A DNA stretch of 64,000 nt, taken from Pogonophryne albipinna (Eukaryota; Chordata; Actinopteri; Perciformes; Artedidraconidae). The stretch's first letter is position 1. Each line of letters starts with the position of its first letter. The stretch lies in contig CM053264.1 in NCBI GenBank assembly GCA_028583405.1, forward strand, positions 10,719,030 to 10,783,029, written 5' to 3'. The translations under genes were made by a program, and so were the position numbers. The notes beneath the pieces were generated by a model. That model saw only the letters and a list, made by a program, of their open reading frames with translations. It did no database searches and was not told the origin of the DNA. Positions 25,871 through 40,217 of this stretch are shown here, in pieces.

Positions 25871-28800
25871 AGTTGCAAGCTACTAGCATGGCATTTAAAT
25901 GACTGAATTGAACATAAGGTTTACCATAGACTAAGACAACTAATTGATCTGGTGAACACATATTGAAACTGCTAATCCTCCATCTTCATCTATCCTCCCT
26001 CCCCTACATCTAAGCCTGAACTTGTTGAAAGTAATTAGTGATGGAAGGTCTTGTGTGTAATCCCCATTCAATTCTCCAGTTCATGATCTGAGGGTCAGGT
26101 GAGCATCAGCTCATAGCAGGGTTTCCATTAATGAGAAGATCGATTTCACAGCTCTCACTCTCAGGCTCTGATAAGCAACACCACCACTGTTATTACCAAC
26201 CGCTTTAATTCCTACTTTCTCCTCACGTTTCCTTCATCGAGCAACTGAATCATAAAAAATGCGTCCACACCTTCATAGGTAAACTAATCATGCCTAAAAG
26301 GGTTTTGATGTTCTCAATTTGTCTGAGAATTATTTATTTGATTGGATGTGTATTCCTGTAAAATTAGTTTTGATGATTCACAAAACTAGAAATGTCTGCT
26401 GTAATTCAGGGCATCTAAAAGCAAGTATAGATAAAGCAATGAAAGACACCACAAAAGTAAAATCGCCAGGAGTGCGTTTTGACAGCAGAAATGGTGTCTT
26501 TATGAAAGCAGCTGTCATGACTTAGAAGACAAACTGGTCCCTGGGGTGAAAGAGATGGAAAAAATGCACTGAAGAACCACTTTGAGATGAAAAACACGTA
26601 TTTTGATTTTAAACCCAAGGATTTAGATTGTTCGGACTATTACTGCTTATTTAAGAAGACAGATTTTGCCACATTTCTTTCTGTTTTTGAGAACACCCTG
26701 TGGATACTGTTGACTCTCTGGTTTTTAAGCACTGCGGTATTTTGAATTCCCCTCTTGTATGCAGTCATTTCTAGTATATCCAATATCTGTTTCTGCTGAT
26801 ACAACCCCCAATATATTACTCATGTGCTTGCTTTGCCTTATCCTAACCTACTCAATCCATGTCATCCAGAGCTCAGCTGGAATTCAATCACATCACATCT
26901 GAAAATCAATTTGAATGCAATTAACTGTAATTAATTAGGTGGTAGGATAGCATAATCAACAGTAGTTTGGCTCCTGAGGATCAAATTGAAGGTCACTGGA
27001 TTAAACACGTCTCCCTTCCTCATTACAAGTTCTCCGTACAACTATGAGCTGCCTTTAATGCCACTTTAATGACAGACTGTTTCATTGCATTTCCTCTTGT
27101 TGAACGCCCTTGATACTAAGTGCCTTGTGTACAGCTTTCCTTTTGGTAAGCTCGACTACACCCCCACTTCCTTATCTTGACTCTCAAACCACCAACTGCA
27201 GTCCGCGGCTGCATTCGGTTCCACATTAGCACATTGTCCTCCTTTGATGTCCTCCCTCCAGAGAGCCCCCTAGTGATGACATTTGTTACGTCGCAATAAG
27301 TTAGTCCTTCTGTTTCTCTGCGAGTGATCAGTGCAAGTTCATACCCTCACAAGAACTAACTACTTGTAATAATGAAAATAAACGTTTCACAGGCCTTCTT
27401 CTCTTAAACTGCAACCTGTTCTTTACTGCAGTGTTGGACATAGATAATGATGCTTAACTTTAAATTTAAAGGCAAACTGTGGATATTTCTTGTAAGCAAA
27501 GAAAGTTTATATTCTGTGTCAAATTAATTGTGTGTGTCCTTGAAGCCTCACAAACATGTAGAATGCTTTTTTGCATTGTAGAATCCATGTTTACTAGTTT
27601 ACAGTCTTGTTCTCCACAGCCTTTGTGGGCCCATTTCCTTCTGTTTATATACATGTTACAAGTGGCAACTGTCACTCAGTGCAATAGCGTTAAACCCCAG
27701 CAGGAATGAGCGCTCGGGCGTCCCTGTGCTCGTGTACCAGATACAAACAAAGCGGGGGCAAGCTCATGAAAAAAACGTTGCAGGGTAATAAACTCCAGGG
27801 TAACTTCCAAATTAAAAGTGAACTTACATTGGAAACAAGTTCGACATGCCGCAGCCGCGCCTCCTAGAGCATGTGACACCACCTGACATGTGCATCTAAT
27901 ACCCTTTTTTAGAAAAAATAGGTCAAGTCAAGATATCGAATTTTCCCAATTTTTGGTTTCAGTCTCTTTGTCTTAGTTGAGAGAACACAAGCTTTTAATG
28001 TGAAGCCAGGGCCAGATTAACCCTAATTAACCCTCTGGTGCACTGTTTTTTTACGCTTACTCAAAATGTATAATTAGATATATAATAATAACTTTCAGGC
28101 CATTTCATTTAGCATAAATTCACTTCACTTATGATATCATTTCCACAACATTAGGCCTGCAGCAGAAAGATGTCAAAAAAGAAACACACTGTCAAAAATG
28201 TCAATCAGAATCAAATGCATCTCCTTTAGCAAACTGCTCCACTCAAATGTCCTCACGTCTCTTTATCTTGATTTGGTCATCTAAAAATAACTAGATCGCT
28301 CATAATTACTTCATAAATGTATCTCCACATGCGCCATAAAGCAGTGTTTCGTGATGAAAAGTGTAGTGTCGAGGCTTCTTCAGATTGCCAGTCTGCTCAG
28401 CCATGGTGTCTTTGAAGATCTAATTTTGTTTTCAATTTAAATTCTACAGAAATACACATAATTGTCTCTCTGAAGAGTTTTCAGAGGCCACCCAAATAAA
28501 AACAGAATATTGGAAAATGCAAATTAAATTCTGAGTGTGAGCATCATATTATTCTCCATCTTTTGAAATGGTGTTAACATGACATCAATTCTCCACAGCG
28601 CAGCACAATCAAGAGAGAGTGAAAGTAAGTCAGGAAAGAGAGGGAGATGGAAAGAGTGTCAGATAAAGTGGAGAAGGAAAAGAGATGGCAGAGAGTCACA
28701 AGAAAATATTGCAGTTCGACTCCGGGGACTGTTTGGAGTCTGAAGCAGCTCCGAGTCTTTGAACGCAAGCCAGCAGAAGTCTGTGCAGCAAAAGCGATTC

Positions 28801-29428
28801 CATTTTTAAAGGGAAGATTCCTTCTCACCTCATCCTTGTGCACTTGAGGTTTAAATGTTCCTTAAAAGCCTTTCTTTTGGAGTGAGGAGTGATCTCTTTA
28901 AGCACCATTTAACTTGGATTAATTGTAACAGTGTCTAAACGGTGTCATGAGGGACTACTGAGACACTTTGAAGCTTTTAAAACCACTGGAATAATAAACA
29001 CGTGCTTGCTATCTCGGTATCTTGTCAATGCTTTCTCAAAGCTTCTCTCTGGCACACACTGATCTAGTTATCAATGCTTTTTTAACTGTGCTGACGTCAA
29101 ACCAACTAAATCAAATAAATAACACATCGCGGGAGAAATCCATTAGAAAACAGGACAGTGGCTATAGGCTATAAATAGAGCAGTATAAAGCTTTGTGTAC
29201 AGCATGTTCTTTTGATTTGACGCTGTATAGCCGTTTGATATGAGCAGAAATACTGTCGGTATCCTCACAAATTGGGACACCTATATTGGTAAACAGAATT
29301 AATTAGATGTGACGTGTATTATCCTGTTTATATGTCATAGTTCTGTCTATTTCTGGCAGTATATAGTCCTATCCTATAGATGGGTGTCACAGAAATAGCT
29401 TGACTTAAAAGAGGATAAACCAAATTAT
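25871..29428. other. Unannotated non-coding stretch
   Basis: No gene recognised. Small frames of 60-90 codons on both strands lack motifs. The composition is AT-rich with ordinary complexity. Confidence 0.5.
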
Positions 29429-29432
29429 TTAA

Positions 29433-29913
29433 AGTGGACCTATCATGCTATATTTGAATAATATATTGTAGGGCCATACCTATATAAAACATGTCTGTGA
29501 AGTTTTCTTTTCAAAATACCAAACAGATCATGCATTTTAGCCATGACTCATTTCGCTCTATTTGCTCTTTTACAGCCCTGTCTTCACAAGGGCTGATTCT
29601 GTGGCAAATGAGCTGCAGCTGACCACGCCCCCCTGCAAAGGAGGGGGGCGAGGCACGAGCGTCATGTTACCATGCTGTTACCATGCTGTTACCATGCTGT
29701 TACCATGCCACGCAACCTCTCATTCCCCTGATAGGTGGAGAGTTGCCCATATAGGCGGAGCACCCCGTTTCTGACGTCAAAACAATTTCAAATCTGTATC
29801 AGTCTGTATCAGATCCGTTGCAGCCCCGTTTTTAGAGATACATAATTCATGTATAATGTATATATTCATGTATAAAAGACGTACAAAAGTGCATTTTGCA
29901 TGATAGGTCCCCT
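29433..29913. mobile_element. TTAA-type MITE
   Basis: The 481-bp element lies between TTAA at 29429-29432 and TTAA at 29914-29917. The ends AGTGGACCTATCATGC and, inverted, AGGGGACCTATCATGC are terminal repeats with one mismatch. A TTAA duplication points to a piggyBac- or Kolobok-type transposase, and I cannot choose between them. It carries an 11-bp tandem array (29666-29709) and no coding sequence. Confidence 0.88.
29666..29709. repeat. Four 11-bp tandem units inside the MITE
   Basis: GTTACCATGCT is repeated four times, the last unit differing in its final base. The copies are otherwise identical, which suggests recent slippage. Confidence 0.97.
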
Positions 29914-29917
29914 TTAA

Positions 29918-32704
29918 TTAAAGCATTAAGCTCAATGACGAACAGTAGTCATCTGCTTTGGTGGGCGGCTCCCAGGTGTCCTAGCATGACACTGTATCAG
30001 TGAAAGCTGAGAGAAAAGACAGTTTTATCAAGAGAGCCCGCCGTAGACCCTTTAGTCGACATGTTTGTCTTTTCACTTTCCCTGAAAGGCAGACAAGATC
30101 ATGGCAGCGGCCCAAGAGAGTCAGTAAGGGTGGAGACAGAAAGTGAAGATAAAGAGATGAAGAATGGGCATTGATTATAGATTGTCTATTGTGCAAATGT
30201 GTCTTGTCAGATCCATTGTTTTGTATTGAACTTGATTTCCCTCACCTTGCCGATAAAGGGAGGGGATAAATCCGTTTTTAAGTTGAATTATGAATTGAGA
30301 ACAAAGCCGACCTTTGTAATGATTGCTATGCTTCAACAGTCATACTTCCACCGTTTGCCTTCTCTTTGTTTCTGTGGCCTTGATACTGTATCACAAGTCT
30401 ACATGACTACAAGCAAGTCATCCCGCCTAAGGATTAACAATGTAAGCTGCCACGCTCGGCTTCACCGCAGATGTGCCTTTGCTTTGCTAAACCTTTTATA
30501 ATTGCAATTTTTGGGGAGGGAATTCTGACTATAACCGAGCAATACATGGATACGTGTACAGCTAGTGTACACATGCATTTTGTTTTTCAAACAATCAATT
30601 GTGAGGCGGACAAATGAAATGTTAGGATTTCTCTGCATCTTGTGTGTATATCATGGGGGAGAAATGAGGCATGCCTCTGCTAATACCTTCCGTATACCTG
30701 GTACTGCATAAAACTAATCAAAGAATAGTTACATTACAATATCAGCTTTCTTTTATTTTACAGACCTGATTAGTCAAGCAGAAAATTATACATGACTATT
30801 ACTATAATGCATTTGATAAGATTGCTTGTAAAAAGCACTCCACACAGTAACCATAGAGCCTCACCTTTTCCACCCTCGCTTTTTATCCATTGTGAAGCTG
30901 AAGGGTTCGGCTGAGGTTTGGTGCATTGGATCTTGATTTTAGAATATTTCTGGGAAGCAATTATTTATTAGAAAGGCATCACAAATGTAATCGTGATTAA
31001 TCCCTCAGGGAACAGGAATACTAACAGAATGAAATAGTATATTTAGAAATAAAGAGCAAATAGAAAGGTCATTTCGAAGCCAGCAGGTGAACCCTTTTTA
31101 CTTCTTCACTACTCAGAGTGCTTTTGCAGTGTTAGAAAAAGGCTTATGTGGCGTAAAGAGACAGCTAAATTGTAGGTTCAGGAATAGCAGCAGTAATCTT
31201 TGTTGCTGTTTTTCAAAAATGTACAAGATGTAGAAGAAAAAAAGGTCCATTATGTGGGTGTTAAGAGGCTTTTCAAATGCAGCTCTTAGCCACTTACCAC
31301 TGGTGGTCTTTATCTTAAATAGGCACCATTTCAAAGAATAAAAACATATGGTCCCCAGTATAACCAAACACTAGCCAATTGCACTACCTGTTTAACACAA
31401 AATGAACCGAACTACCATAGCAGCCTCACATTAAATAGCTTTCTTTTGGTGGAACTGGTGGAAGAAACAAAGCTAAGAAATATGTTTTAAGACCAAGGTG
31501 TCTAATGGTATGCCCCATGTAATATTGTGCCATTGATTGGCTACACCATTATTCATAAAATCCTCGTTAGCCAGTTAAGTTTGGATTCAAAAATCACAAA
31601 CTATAATTATAAACATGTATTTCTAAACGCCATGACTCGATGTGCGTTCACTAGAGATCTAGCAACAAGACATTCAACCACAGCGGCCTTTCAAAGGGGA
31701 TTTAAAAGCACCAATGGATACAACATTGTGTACCAGTGTGTCTCCCACTGGGGATCTAAGAGCTTCCCAACAGCAGCATGCCCTGGAGGTCAGCCTGATG
31801 AGCAAACATTAGTGAGGTATTCAAGAGTGCACCGTGTCGCAGTCAGATATAATGAGCTACATAGCCCGCAGAGCTGAGCCTCTCTTCGTCATGGCATGTG
31901 GATATATTTAGCATATTAATAAGAGTCGGTTAACAGACACATTTAGCATGTTAATAGGATGTTGATAACATTTTCGGTGGGCTTAAGGGACTGGCTTTAA
32001 ATGAACATGAGCTGATTTCTTTAAACATAGAGCACGGAAAGCTTGTAGGTCACTTACCGTAAGCTAACAAGTTGACGTTTAGAAAAATGTAGCTAATGAA
32101 CAAAACGGGTTGCTAACGTGCCAATCTGCCTCATCTATCCGAAACAAAAATGATAGAGAGTTAGTAGACAGAACACAAAACTCCTGGGTTAGGTTGCAGA
32201 AGTAAAGAGATATAGATTTCACGTTTATTTTATAATATCAAATATAATTTGACAAACCAGTTGTAAATCAAGCTGGAACAAACATAGTTTCCTAACATCC
32301 AAAAATGATGTGCCAAGAGAAAGCGCTTTATTGATTACTCTAAGACTTAAACTTCTTTGGGACTAAATGTTCACATGGTTCAAGGCTTCCTCGTTATCAC
32401 TCCAATTACAAATGCAATCTAAAGCACAGTGACAGCATTGAAGACTTTTCTAGTAACAGTCTATGATTCCAATAAAAGAACTATTTCAGTGAGTTCAGGA
32501 CTTATATTTTCTCTCAAATACTTCTCTCAAATACACTCTCCAATCAAAATGGACCTCTACCATGGGAGTCATTTGTTGCAGAGGTGGCCTGGGGGAGTGG
32601 GGAAAGACGGATTGACAAAGCATCCACTCTTCACAGTCTTTGTAACTGAGAACTTTCTCCACTCAAGCACCCACCTGCTGCATATTGATGGTGGTTAAAG
32701 TGCG
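29918..32704. other. Unannotated non-coding stretch
   Basis: It contains no recognisable gene, tandem array or element end. Frames up to 116 codons (plus, 31527-31877) show no motif. Confidence 0.5.
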
Positions 32705-33330
32705 GTAAGTAAGTCAAACTTTATTTAGATAGCACCCTTCACAACACGAATGTACAAAGTGCTTTACAGTATACAGTACACAATACACAATTCAAAGTAC
32801 AACTGTAAAATGTAAAGTAAGTAAAACATAGGATAAAACACCAATGAAAAACAGCTACAAACTCACCTCCTCTGACGCCCCAAAAGCCTGTCGGAAAAGG
32901 TGAGTCTTTAGCTCCTTAAAAATCTCTACTGAGACAGAGGCTCTTCATTTCTGGGGGAGTTTACTCCAAAGCCTTGGAGCCACCGCCTCAAAGGCACCCT
33001 TAGTTTTAAGCCTGGTTCGGGGCTCCCTTGCTCCGAGGACCTCAGGGCCCGGGTTGTGCTGTGAGGGTGGATAAGGTCGTTAACGTAGGCTGGGGCTTGG
33101 CTATGGACAGCTCTCTATGTAAAAACCAATACCTTGAATTGGGTTCTGAGATGGACAGGGAGCCAGTGCAGGGCAGAAAGGATCGGAGTGATGCAGCGTT
33201 TTGGACCTGTTGTAGCCGGTTTATTGATGTTTTGTTGAGGCTTGAAAAAAGAGCATTGCAATAATCAAGCCGGGATGAAATAAAGGCATGGATAGCCATC
33301 TCCATTTCTGCGCTTTCACTTGAGCACACT
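32705..33330 (-). mobile_element. L2-type LINE remnant, 3' part
   Basis: On the minus strand this reads from the last part of a LINE polyprotein into its 3' untranslated region. The 3' end, on plus, is CAAACTTTATTTAGATAGCA, the complement of the TGCTAT..AAATAAAGTTTG tail typical of L2-clade fish LINEs (from memory). The coding remnant spans 32855-33330. No target duplication was recognised and the copy is decayed. Confidence 0.78.
32855..33330 (-). pseudogene. LINE reverse-transcriptase C-terminal remnant
   Basis: The minus-strand frames contain AIHAFISSRLDYCNALF and INRLQQVQNAA, the well-known block just downstream of the catalytic domain in L2/Rex-type LINE proteins. Near the end they contain GAFEAVAPRLW and FKELKTHLFRQAFG before a stop at 32855-32857. 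The blocks are in the expected order, but they are in different phases, with stops between them. This is a broken copy covering roughly the last 150 residues of the polyprotein. The YxDD catalytic box lies upstream of what is preserved. Confidence 0.82.
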
Positions 33331-35810
33331 GAAAGGTTTTTTTCAGCAGGTGTGTTAACAGCTACGGTAACATAATGTGGCTTTGGAATTAAGTGGCACC
33401 ACCCACATCCGTGATTATTTTTCTTCCCTGCTGTGAATGCTGATTAGAAGAAGATTTTTTACGAGATGATGTATTTCTTATCTATGTACTACATTTAATC
33501 AAGAGGTTGTTAGTTTTCCTATTGATGACTCACTGGCAGTTTCACTTCACCCAAAATGTCCGTGTTCTTCAGCAAATGTCGGCAAAACTTTGATTCATCT
33601 GTGATGACTAAGCCACTCTAAGCATGGCAGGTGAACATTACTGCCTTCTTAATGGGGACCCATGCTGTTTAATAAAATAACTTGTTTCCGGCCTACACAC
33701 CATTCTCAGTCTTGATCCATCATGACTTTTAATACATAATTAAAGTCCACCTCCAGTAAAAAAAAAATTGCTTTGCCTATAATTACTTCAGCTAGGTGTC
33801 CATTGTCCAACCCCTCACTTCGTAGAATGTGTTTGACTCTAAAAGGCACGAGCGTCAGCTAGAGGGGGAAAGTTTCTCTGCACCCACATCATTAAAATAT
33901 GCATGAGCATGATTTTAACATGCAATGAAAAATCGAATCAATTAAATAATTAGAGAGTCTTTTCATGTATGCTAAAATATTTCTGGAGAAGATATTTAAT
34001 GTATGATCTTCCACCCATTCAGCCCTTCATCTAAGCAAAGTTTTCCAAAGCAAAAGTTTTGATCCATATTGGTCAACGCCTTATTATAATGTATAATGTA
34101 CATTTTCTACCAAATGAATGGGATTCTTTCCTCCTCTCACAGGAAACCCCTCAGGATGCTTAATAGCTCTGAGCAATCAAATCCCCTTAAGTAACTGGCA
34201 GCTTTACAACAAACTAATAAAATATCAATCCATCTAAGAGGGGAGGTTCTTCCTTCTTGAAACTATATTTTACCTTCTCTATTGCTATTGTGTTTCAACT
34301 TTGGTCAGCACAAAAATACTTGTCATTGTTTGCTACTAAATAAAAAAGTATGAATCTGAATCCAAAGCTAAGGCAGTTTGAAGGTAGTAGGTACAAGCAA
34401 GGAGATACAATAGATACAGTATGTGGTAGAAAGGCAGATGGAGGGTGCTTTTATGACCATACCAGCATTTCAGCAATTCCATCACTTAAAAAAAACATGA
34501 ACCTGACATTTCTGGGACAGCTCAAATTTAGACATCACCGATGCGCGGCTTCCGGCGAAGCTACAGCGTCGCCGGAGCAATATCATTTATTTACACAGAG
34601 GCTCTCAGGAAGCTAGAGGTCATGTGTTTTTAAATCAACATTATAAATTGGATTTATGGGCTCGAGTGTGGTAATCCTCCCATTTTTTCACCTCTGAAGA
34701 ATACACTACAGTCGGGCCCTACTGACGATATAAGCCTGCACACGTCAGTTTGAGGGCGTGGAAAACAAACAGCAAAAATGTTTTCCTAGTTACCACAGTA
34801 TAATGATGCAGCACTATATCTCACTTCTAAAAACAGCTTTAGATTAGTATCGACTTTACCAGCTGCCATTGCCAGTAATAACAGCCGAGGCATGATAGAG
34901 ATTTTTTCTTTAGCCTTGAGATCAATTATAATGACTTGTGTTGACGCATTCAAATGTTTCCATGGCATTGTTTGCAGTCTTGAGATGCGACATGTAAAGA
35001 GGCCTTTTGAACACACAATATGTGCGTTCAAAGCAATGTTTAAAATGCAGGCTGTGCTTTCTTCATACATAGCGCATTATTTCTTTGTAATAATGCACAT
35101 TTATTATGTATCATGTAGAAGCAAGCTGAGAAAACCAGTTAATGTGCTGAAGGGGTTTTCACACATTGTCTCATGCATGTTTGTGATGTCTTTTTTGAAA
35201 GAAACTTTGAATTATTAATATTCTCAGTGAGGCGTACATAGACTTTCAATAAGGAGCACGAAATACAATATGGATCCAAACTATATGATACAAATATATG
35301 TACATGTAAATAGTCTGTTTTATACTCTTACTCCTCACATTTGTCTTCTTTGTTCGTGCAAAAGGTGAAACAATATTTGTTTTGAGCCTTGAACCTGCAA
35401 GTCATTCTCTACTAGATTGGTACATCTTTAAAGGTTTCAACACATGTCGTATAAGGATAGTTTGAAAAGTGATGAACGAAGAATAAATGCTCCAGACCTT
35501 CATAATCTGCTATTAGTGCCGTTAATATTCACTGACAATTTCAAAAAAGCCATTTGAATATTCTTGATGTAAAGGTCACATCGTGGCAAACATAAGGAAG
35601 TGTGACGCAGGGTTAGACAATGTGTTCTCTATTTTAATTAAGGTGCATTGTCTGCGTATATGTCTGCAGTACGGTTACATCTGGATCTGTCTAGACCTTG
35701 ATAAATGCCCTCCACATTTTCAGTTACCTAAAAAGCCTGCAATAAAAAAATAATTGCAATTTCTGAAAAGTTCAGCTCGTACTCACTTGCACTTGCTTTC
35801 CCAAAAATTG
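33331..35810. other. Unannotated non-coding stretch
   Basis: No gene recognised. A TTAAAGTCCACCTCCAGT segment at about 33741 looks like one end of another TTAA MITE, but no matching end was found. A small CpG-rich hairpin (CCGGCGA/TCGCCGG) lies at 34552-34575. Confidence 0.45.
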
Positions 35811-35814
35811 GATA

Positions 35815-35900
35815 AGCAGAGTTGTGACCACCAGGTCAGCGGTTCAAATCCCCGGAGCAGCTGTAAAGAAGTCTGGAGCGAGAAAGTTAGTGAGTGAGTC
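35815..35900 (+). other. Possible tRNA-derived SINE head or tRNA relic (B box only)
   Basis: GGTTCAAATCC at 35841-35851 matches the RNA polymerase III B-box consensus and is followed by CCCGGAGCAG. I cannot find a convincing A box 30-40 bp upstream or a foldable acceptor stem. It may be a SINE fragment or coincidence. Confidence 0.25.
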
Positions 35901-36161
35901 ATTTGGACCTCCCCGGTGGTCTCACTAAGTGCTTTATGTCAGGGCCCAAATGTTTCAAGATTAGCCTCGATTAGCTTTTGATATGGCAGTTTAAATACAT
36001 TTTGCATAATTTTCTCTGTTTCACCTCCCAATGCCCCTGGCCCTCTGAGCTCTCTGCAGACTGCACACCACTGCAGGTAAAGTTCACATCAGACACCTGG
36101 CTCCAGCTCTCTAATCCGCTCTGAGTGCGTCAGAGAATAAACCAGGGTTCAAACAGCTGAC

Positions 36162-36334
<173 letters not shown>

Positions 36335-39300
36335 AGAGTCAGTCAGTCCTGATAAATGGTCTGCAGTACAGAAGCACCTATGTTAGCATATCCTTGTCCA
36401 ATTGAAGCCATGTGACATTTAATGGACACGAGTCAAAAGTAAACGAAACAAAGTAGCATCATTCAAAATGTACAATGTGAATTAGGTTTTTTACGGTTAT
36501 TACTAATCTTATGTTGATGTGCAAAAGAATTGTAAAATCCCTGTTTTATTAGAACATCCCATAAACTCAGCAACATATGAATGTGTACGCACTTTGCTTC
36601 ATGAGCCCATGCAGTTAAGCGCGACCCCCCATCTCATATATATTCATTAGTTCACTCGAGCTCACAAGCATCCTCGGATATTATCTTGAATCTGCACATT
36701 AAGTATATGTCAGAGCTGGGTAAAGTATAATTTCAGACTTGACATATCGATTCCTATCTGTTTCCGACACCTCCTGATTTATTGCGTGTCTTTTCTGTCA
36801 GTAGCTGAGGAACATTCATCAATATTTCGTGCATGCATTTTTTACGCAGAGGGCAGGGCAGCACCGAGATTATCATGAAACATTGATACGCTCATGTTCC
36901 TCCAGATTCATTACTGTGTAGAGTGCATGATATTTGTTCATGAGCTTTTTGACCTCAATTTGAAAAAAGAACTTTGAGAGCAGAAGTATCATTTGCTTAA
37001 TGGCATATGCCTTAAAACTCATGTGTAATTGATGCCATGCAATTGAAGTCGTCCAATATGTTACGTCAACTATATGAGTATTAAGGTTTACTTTGAAGGC
37101 TGAAAACACTTTTAAGTTGAGGCTTCATATATTTTTAGACAATTCAAACACTCCTTAGCAGCACTCAAAGGAATCTTCAAAGACAAGATTAATGTGTTTT
37201 GGCTTCATTTGGTTTTATTAAACCCACAGATATTATGACTTAGGGCCGCGAGCACTTTGTGTTTGTAACATCCCAAAAGGACAATCCCGTCAGTCAATTA
37301 TATAACAAATCTTTGTTGTCATCGTCATCATCATGGCAGACCGCCGCCGCCCCAGAGGAAACTGTGAAACCTCTGAAATTAAATCAGATATATTCTGGGT
37401 TAGACTTCCACAAATAGAGCCTTTTTTCCATCGGCTGGAGGAGAGGGCTACGGGCAAATTGCTTAGGTTAATGACTTTGTGAATTATTCATTTTCAGGTC
37501 TAAATGAAGTGGGGGAGTCTGAGTAATCTGGCCGACAGTGGTAGTCATGCTCCATTTTTTGCACTCACAACTAAAAAGCTCTGCTACCTGATGTAAAACG
37601 GGAAAAACATCCTTTTTTATAACCTTTTAGTATTATTCTCCCTTTTCTTTCACAGCGCCTCCCTCAAGAAGTCTGTATTGTTGTGTCTTTTCTTAACACG
37701 ATCAATAGAAAAATAGCCAAATAAGTTCTGTAAGTACACGTTCCCTCTTGTAATTTGACACACTGGTGCAGCTAATTGGTTTTAGAGGTCACGTAAGATC
37801 ACCTGTGTGCAGTGAAGGTCTTTCAATTGATCGTAGTATAAATTCCCCCAAGAGGCTTAGGGGGAAGGTGGTTGAAAAGCGCAAGGCAGCGGATCGATTC
37901 AAAAACATTTCCTTTGACATTAAAGGTTATCTTTCGGTTGATCAGGGTCACAAAAGCCACATTAGATCTACTTTGATTAAATGTTGTCAAAACTCCCTCC
38001 TTGTGTTTCTCACGGGTAAGCCAACAGAAAGAAAGCTCAACCAATTAAAGGTGGGTAATTCTCTTCAGAAACACTTGTTGTTATATTCCATGGAATGCTC
38101 TTAACATCCAGATAGCAATGAATATCTTAAGTGCTTTGACAATAAATCCATAAAGAAATGTCATCTGTGGAAGCCGTGGCGCTGTAAAAAGCACGACCAA
38201 TCATCTGAGCCGGCTAAAGTAACTGGATGGCCTACCTGCCTGTCAGCCTTCCATCTGTGCACAAACTTATCTCGTGCCCTCATTGGCATGTGCGTGTTCG
38301 TGTGTGTTGGAGGAGGGGCTCTGTGAGGAAGTGGCAGATTTCTTCCGGGTTGTGTATTTTCAAATTCTAGAGCACTCGAGCCGGTTTCTCCAAAATTACC
38401 TACCCCACCTTTAAAATAAGTAAAGATTAATGTGTTACAGCCAAATAGGTTTGGAGAATGTAAAAAAAGCACATTTATAAATAACTCAGCATAACACTCT
38501 TTAAATAGTTATCCCTCATTTAGGCTATGGAGAACGTTTCCATTATTCTCATGAGATTTTGAAGCTAGAAAAAAACATATTGTCAAATGATCAATATAAA
38601 TAGTAGCGTTGAAAAACATCCAGTTTATAGTCCGTTCATATTTGAATGGTGCAGATGAAGCGGTAGGCTGCTTGAGCTCATGTGACAGCGCTGTCGGAGT
38701 ATATCAGACAGAAAAGGTTTGGAAGCACTGCTATGGAGACACTAAAATAGTTCCTCAGTGGTATTTTTAGCTGCATCTGTCTGGAGTGGCTTTTATTAAT
38801 GTCTCATTTTCAGTGGAGTCCCCTTTTTTTTACAATGTCTAATTTGATGACAGTCAATTTCCTGAAATGTGAATATAACTGTCGAGAAGAGTGATTCCTA
38901 CTGTACTCCTTCAACAACTTTCTGATAAGATGTTTTAGTTAATTGTAAAGTTTCACCCAAAATAAAGTAGTATGGCATGTTAGTTGCATCACCTAATGAA
39001 TTTCTTTCCCCGTTGAGTCTTCCAAAGATCAAACATGCACCCTTTTATTTATGGATTTACCTCAACAGGAGGCTTTTGCATCACTTTTGAGTGCATCCCC
39101 GCTCCCTGAACCAACCTCCCACTCCACACACTTGATCATCCGCCCTGGCACAAATCACCTTTTTCAAAGAGATTGCCTCTGTCCCTTGTGCAGTTTAACT
39201 TCAATGGGGTTAGAAACACAATTACCTCATCTTGCCTTGAAATATAATCTGGAGCTGTAAAGAAAAATGAAGGTGGTGTTGGTGGAGGAGGGAGCACGCA

Positions 39301-40209
39301 GAAATGGGGGCAGGTGTAAGGGAGATAAGGAATGTTAGCTGTGCTCATGAGATGATGATTCAGAAAAGGAGTTCAAATAGGCTGAGCTTTCAAACAGCAC
39401 CTTAATCATCCCCTCCGTGTATAGCCTCTTATGCTGTGCCAAAACCTCTGCAGGAGCAAAAGATGATTCCTGCATATCAAACTGGGGAATAGAGAACAGA
39501 ATAGTGTCTTCACTTCAGGAAGACATCTTGCAAACATGACAATGCAACATGCGGGAACATTTAACAGTACGTGGCAATCCAACAGTCTGAGCGCCTTGTC
39601 AATGAAGCGATTTGACAATTAAAACCTCATGTCACCTTTTAGAAAGAATAATTAAATACACGTGTGTGAAACTGCTCTCCCAAGGCTTTCTACATCAAAT
39701 TAGATGGCATATAAAACGGGAAAGCTTTTAAGCTTTCATTTCCGATGATAACAAAATGAAAGGTTGAGCAAATCTGTCTGCCTCTCTTTTCCATAACGAG
39801 GAGGAAACAAAATGGAACACACTGTATGCACTGTACAGGGTGACTCATGCCACTTATCAAGCCCACATACATTAAAGTGACAGATATCACGCATGGTATA
39901 TTAAGGCCAGATATTCAAATGTGTTCTCTGCTCGTTTTTACATGATTCCCATTACTACTTACCTGCAACTGAGTGAGTCATTCTCCTCCATTTGACACTC
40001 AACCTCGGCTCTCATTATCTCACCTGTTTCACTCCAATTTGGCTTCTTTCCAAGGCTTTTACCAGCTGTCGTTGCTTTCCTTTCCCTGAATAGAAATAAT
40101 AGGAATCTTTGTGAAGGAGGTGAGTAGCAGCATTTGCAATCATCTGCATTAGGAATAATGTTTTAGAGTAACAAAATGCTACCTATTTACGCTCATTGAT
40201 TTGTGGTTA
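36335..40209. other. Unannotated non-coding stretch
   Basis: No gene recognised. A 112-codon frame (plus, 37766-38104) and a 103-codon frame (minus, 38161-38472) show no domain. Confidence 0.5.
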
Positions 40210-40217
40210 ACTTACAG

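Noticed and set aside
33741..33900. TTAA MITE starting TTAAAGTCCACCTCCAGT
   Set aside because: Only one end resembles known MITEs. No inverted partner was found within 1 kb, so it is mentioned but not called.
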